A DNA stretch of 64,000 bases, taken from NCBI GenBank assembly GCA_016706225.1, contig JADJKB010000005.1, forward strand, positions 558,001-622,000, written 5' to 3'. This DNA is from Myxococcales bacterium (GTDB lineage: Bacteria > Myxococcota_A > Polyangia > Polyangiales > Polyangiaceae). Position 1 is the first letter of the stretch, and every line of letters begins with the position of its first letter. Below, in pieces: positions 62,398-64,000 of the stretch. Made by a program: the position numbers and the translations under genes. The notes under the pieces were generated by a model. That model was given only the letters and a program-made list of their open reading frames with translations. It was not told the DNA's origin and searched no databases.

Positions 62398-64000
62398 ATG
62401 AAAACGACACTCCGCATCGGGTTCTCGCTGCTGCTCGCCGCGGGCGCGCTCTGGCCGGCCGCGCGAGACGCAATCGCCGACGACGATGTCGCGGAGGCTC
62501 CCGCGCGCGTCGTGCTCCGGAAGATCCCGAACGACGCCACGGTCTTGATCAACGTGGCGGGCTACGAGATGCCGAGCAGCCCCGACATCCTGAACCTCGG
62601 ACGGCGCGCTACCGCGGCGCTCGAGCGCTGTCTGAGTGACAACACCGACGCCGGGCTGCGAGTGGTGTGCGCGCGGGTGCTGAACGATCTCGGAGATCCG
62701 CGCGCGCTGCCGACGCTCCGGACGGCGCTCGACGATTGGGAAGAGCCCGTTCGTTACGAGGTTGCCCGGGCGCTCGTGAGCCTGCCGGACGCCGCCTCTT
62801 ACGATGCGCTGGCCAAGGTCTATCGCCGCAAGGACGAGTCCGAGCGTGTCAAATCCGTGGTGCTCTCGGCCCTCGGGGCCCTCGGCCAGCAAAAGGCCGT
62901 GCGTTTTCTCCGCGGTGAGCTGGCAAAGGTTCCGAAAAAAGACGAAGCGGACAGCCGCGCCGAGGTGTTCCGGGCGCTTTGGCAGAGCCGGTCCTTGATG
63001 GCGCGGACGACGCTGGTCGGCGACACGGTGCTCGCGCTCAAGAGCGGGAATCAAGCGCTGGTCTACGCAGGCGTCGAGGCGGCGACCGAGCTCCGAGATC
63101 GCGCGCTGTCGCCGGCGCTCGTGCCCCTGATGGATCACGTCGACGCCGAGATCCGCAACAAGGCCGTGTACGCCCTCGGGCACATCGGTGATCCGGCAGC
63201 CACGCGCGCGTTGCTCGCCCACCTCCCCAAGGTGCGCGAGTCCCGCATGCTCAACAACATCGCGTTTGCGCTGGAGCGCCTCGATCGCAAGGCGTTCTAC
63301 GCCGCCATCGACAAGGTGGCTCAGCACAAACAGGCCATCATTCGGCTGAACGCCGCGTTCGTAGTCGGTGACGTGCGGCGCCCCGAGGGCCTGCCCATTT
63401 TGGAGCGGTCGGCGAAAGACGCGAGTGATCTGGTGCGAACCAGCAGCGTGGCGGCGCTGGGCAAGCTCGACACGGCGGCGGCAGTCCCGGTCGCGGAAAA
63501 ATACGTGTCGGACCCGAACTGGTCGATCCGGCAAGAGGCCGTGTACGCCATCAGCGCGCTGACGAAGGGCCAGAAGAAGGATCTCATCCACGACCAGCTC
63601 TTTGCCGGCAAACTGCCGCGGGACGGCGAGGCGATCCGGCGTCGAGCCGCGATTGCGCTCGGAGAGCTGGGCGACGCTCGAGTTCGCGACTACCTGATGA
63701 CCTGCTACGAGCAGCGGGCCTGCGCTCTCGGGGACGTCGAAGCGTTTCTCGAGGCGGACAAGGACGTCTCGGTCTCGAGTCGATTGCTGCTCGGTTGGGC
63801 GCAGGGGCGACACGAGCTGACGGATCTCTTGGGGGTCAAGAGCCCCACCGGCGCCGGGCCCCTGGCCCTGAGCAGCTTCGATCAGGCCCGCTCGCTTCAC
63901 AGTGTCTCGGGCCTGCGCAGGAGCGCCGATTTTCTGGGCTACGTCGGCGCGGCCACGGCCACCAAGAGTTTGTCCGCGGTGCGCAAGGACGCGAGCACGT
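62398..64000 (+). CDS. Exported HEAT-repeat protein (3' end cut by window edge)
   Basis: At least 534 residues. MKTTLRIGFSLLLAAGALWP starts a signal peptide (cleavage near AIADDD). The rest is HEAT/PBS-lyase-like repeats: LRVVCARVLNDLGDPRALPTL, VKSVVLSALGALGQQKAV, IRNKAVYALGHIGDPAATRAL and VRTSSVAALGKLDTAAAV. Such proteins are periplasmic scaffolds with unknown partners. ATG codons stand at 62395 and 62398; the second is used. It is still open at base 64000. Confidence 0.85.
   Translation, partial: MKTTLRIGFSLLLAAGALWPAARDAIADDDVAEAPARVVLRKIPNDATVLINVAGYEMPSSPDILNLGRRATAALERCLSDNTDAGLRVVCARVLNDLGDPRALPTLRTALDDWEEPVRYEVARALVSLPDAASYDALAKVYRRKDESERVKSVVLSALGALGQQKAVRFLRGELAKVPKKDEADSRAEVFRALWQSRSLMARTTLVGDTVLALKSGNQALVYAGVEAATELRDRALSPALVPLMDHVDAEIRNKAVYALGHIGDPAATRALLAHLPKVRESRMLNNIAFALERLDRKAFYAAIDKVAQHKQAIIRLNAAFVVGDVRRPEGLPILERSAKDASDLVRTSSVAALGKLDTAAAVPVAEKYVSDPNWSIRQEAVYAISALTKGQKKDLIHDQLFAGKLPRDGEAIRRRAAIALGELGDARVRDYLMTCYEQRACALGDVEAFLEADKDVSVSSRLLLGWAQGRHELTDLLGVKSPTGAGPLALSSFDQARSLHSVSGLRRSADFLGYVGAATATKSLSAVRKDAST

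Noticed and set aside
61879..63900. 673-residue minus-strand ORF
   Set aside because: Opposite the HEAT-repeat gene and the small lipoprotein; no recognisable domain.
1..64000. CRISPR arrays, rRNA genes or insertion sequences with transposases
   Set aside because: None seen; the only short repeats are coding tandem repeats, the MITE-like pair and the tRNA duplicate.

Overview
This is about 64 kb of high-GC DNA, most likely from a myxobacterium (Myxococcota, probably a Polyangia/Sorangiineae-type genome). The signs are several eukaryote-like Ser/Thr kinases fused to sensor or effector domains, many lipoproteins with long Gly/Ser/Thr-rich linkers just after the lipobox Cys, MopE-type and choice-of-anchor-L-type surface proteins, and a recognisable (but frame-shifted) MYXO-CTERM anchor. 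Gene density is high, and many neighbouring genes overlap by 1-4 bases (TGATG, ATGA, GTGA), indicating translational coupling. Housekeeping genes (ruvB, pfk, glnB-glnA, metK, argJ, dtd, a tRNA-Thr) are scattered among accessory genes, so this looks chromosomal.

Layout. 1-8.8 kb: the start of a Ser/Thr kinase, a CAP-domain lipoprotein, ruvB, a divergent L,D-transpeptidase, then a coupled trio of amidase, Omp85-like barrel and lipoprotein. 8.9-15.3 kb: a four-gene coupled signalling operon (Ser/Thr kinase, RimJ/RimL-type acetyltransferase, histidine kinase with a frameshift in its dimerisation helix, histidine kinase with a degenerate ATP-binding domain). 15.4-21.6 kb: a D-cysteine desulfhydrase-like enzyme, phosphofructokinase, a lysozyme-fold-like protein, glnB-glnA and an FHA-GGDEF diguanylate cyclase. 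21.6-26.9 kb: a tandem array of four paralogous surface lipoproteins. 27-33.8 kb: metK, an orphan CheA with a receiver domain, an alpha/beta hydrolase, a PDZ lipoprotein and argJ.

33.8-34.9 kb: a small degraded integrative element lodged in the tRNA-Thr gene, bounded by a 48-bp repeat of the tRNA 3' half and carrying a decayed tyrosine integrase and a DUF433/DUF5615-type toxin-antitoxin pair. 35-46.7 kb: envelope proteins, an EamA transporter, a DUF420 protein, another Ser/Thr kinase, a coupled pair of dehalogenase-like hydrolase and HExxH protein, and dtd. Two nearly identical, oppositely oriented copies of a 160-bp MITE-like repeat sit at 40.4 and 46.7 kb; the second fills the gap between two convergent genes and supplies both of their stop codons.

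46.9-64 kb: a B12-binding radical SAM enzyme fused to an internal lipobox-like segment and three copies of a DPLP-DGG type motif (the most unusual protein here), a trypsin-like lipoprotein, a beta-helix surface protein, remnants of an osmoprotectant ABC transporter with a large internal deletion, three Gly-rich or Cys-rich lipoproteins, a 1203-residue Ser/Thr kinase with an ATPase/TPR-like extension, an ECF-like sigma factor, a class II aldolase and a HEAT-repeat protein running off the end. Five genes show one- or two-base indels or junctions in short GC runs; some may be sequencing or assembly errors rather than biology, and this is stated where it matters.
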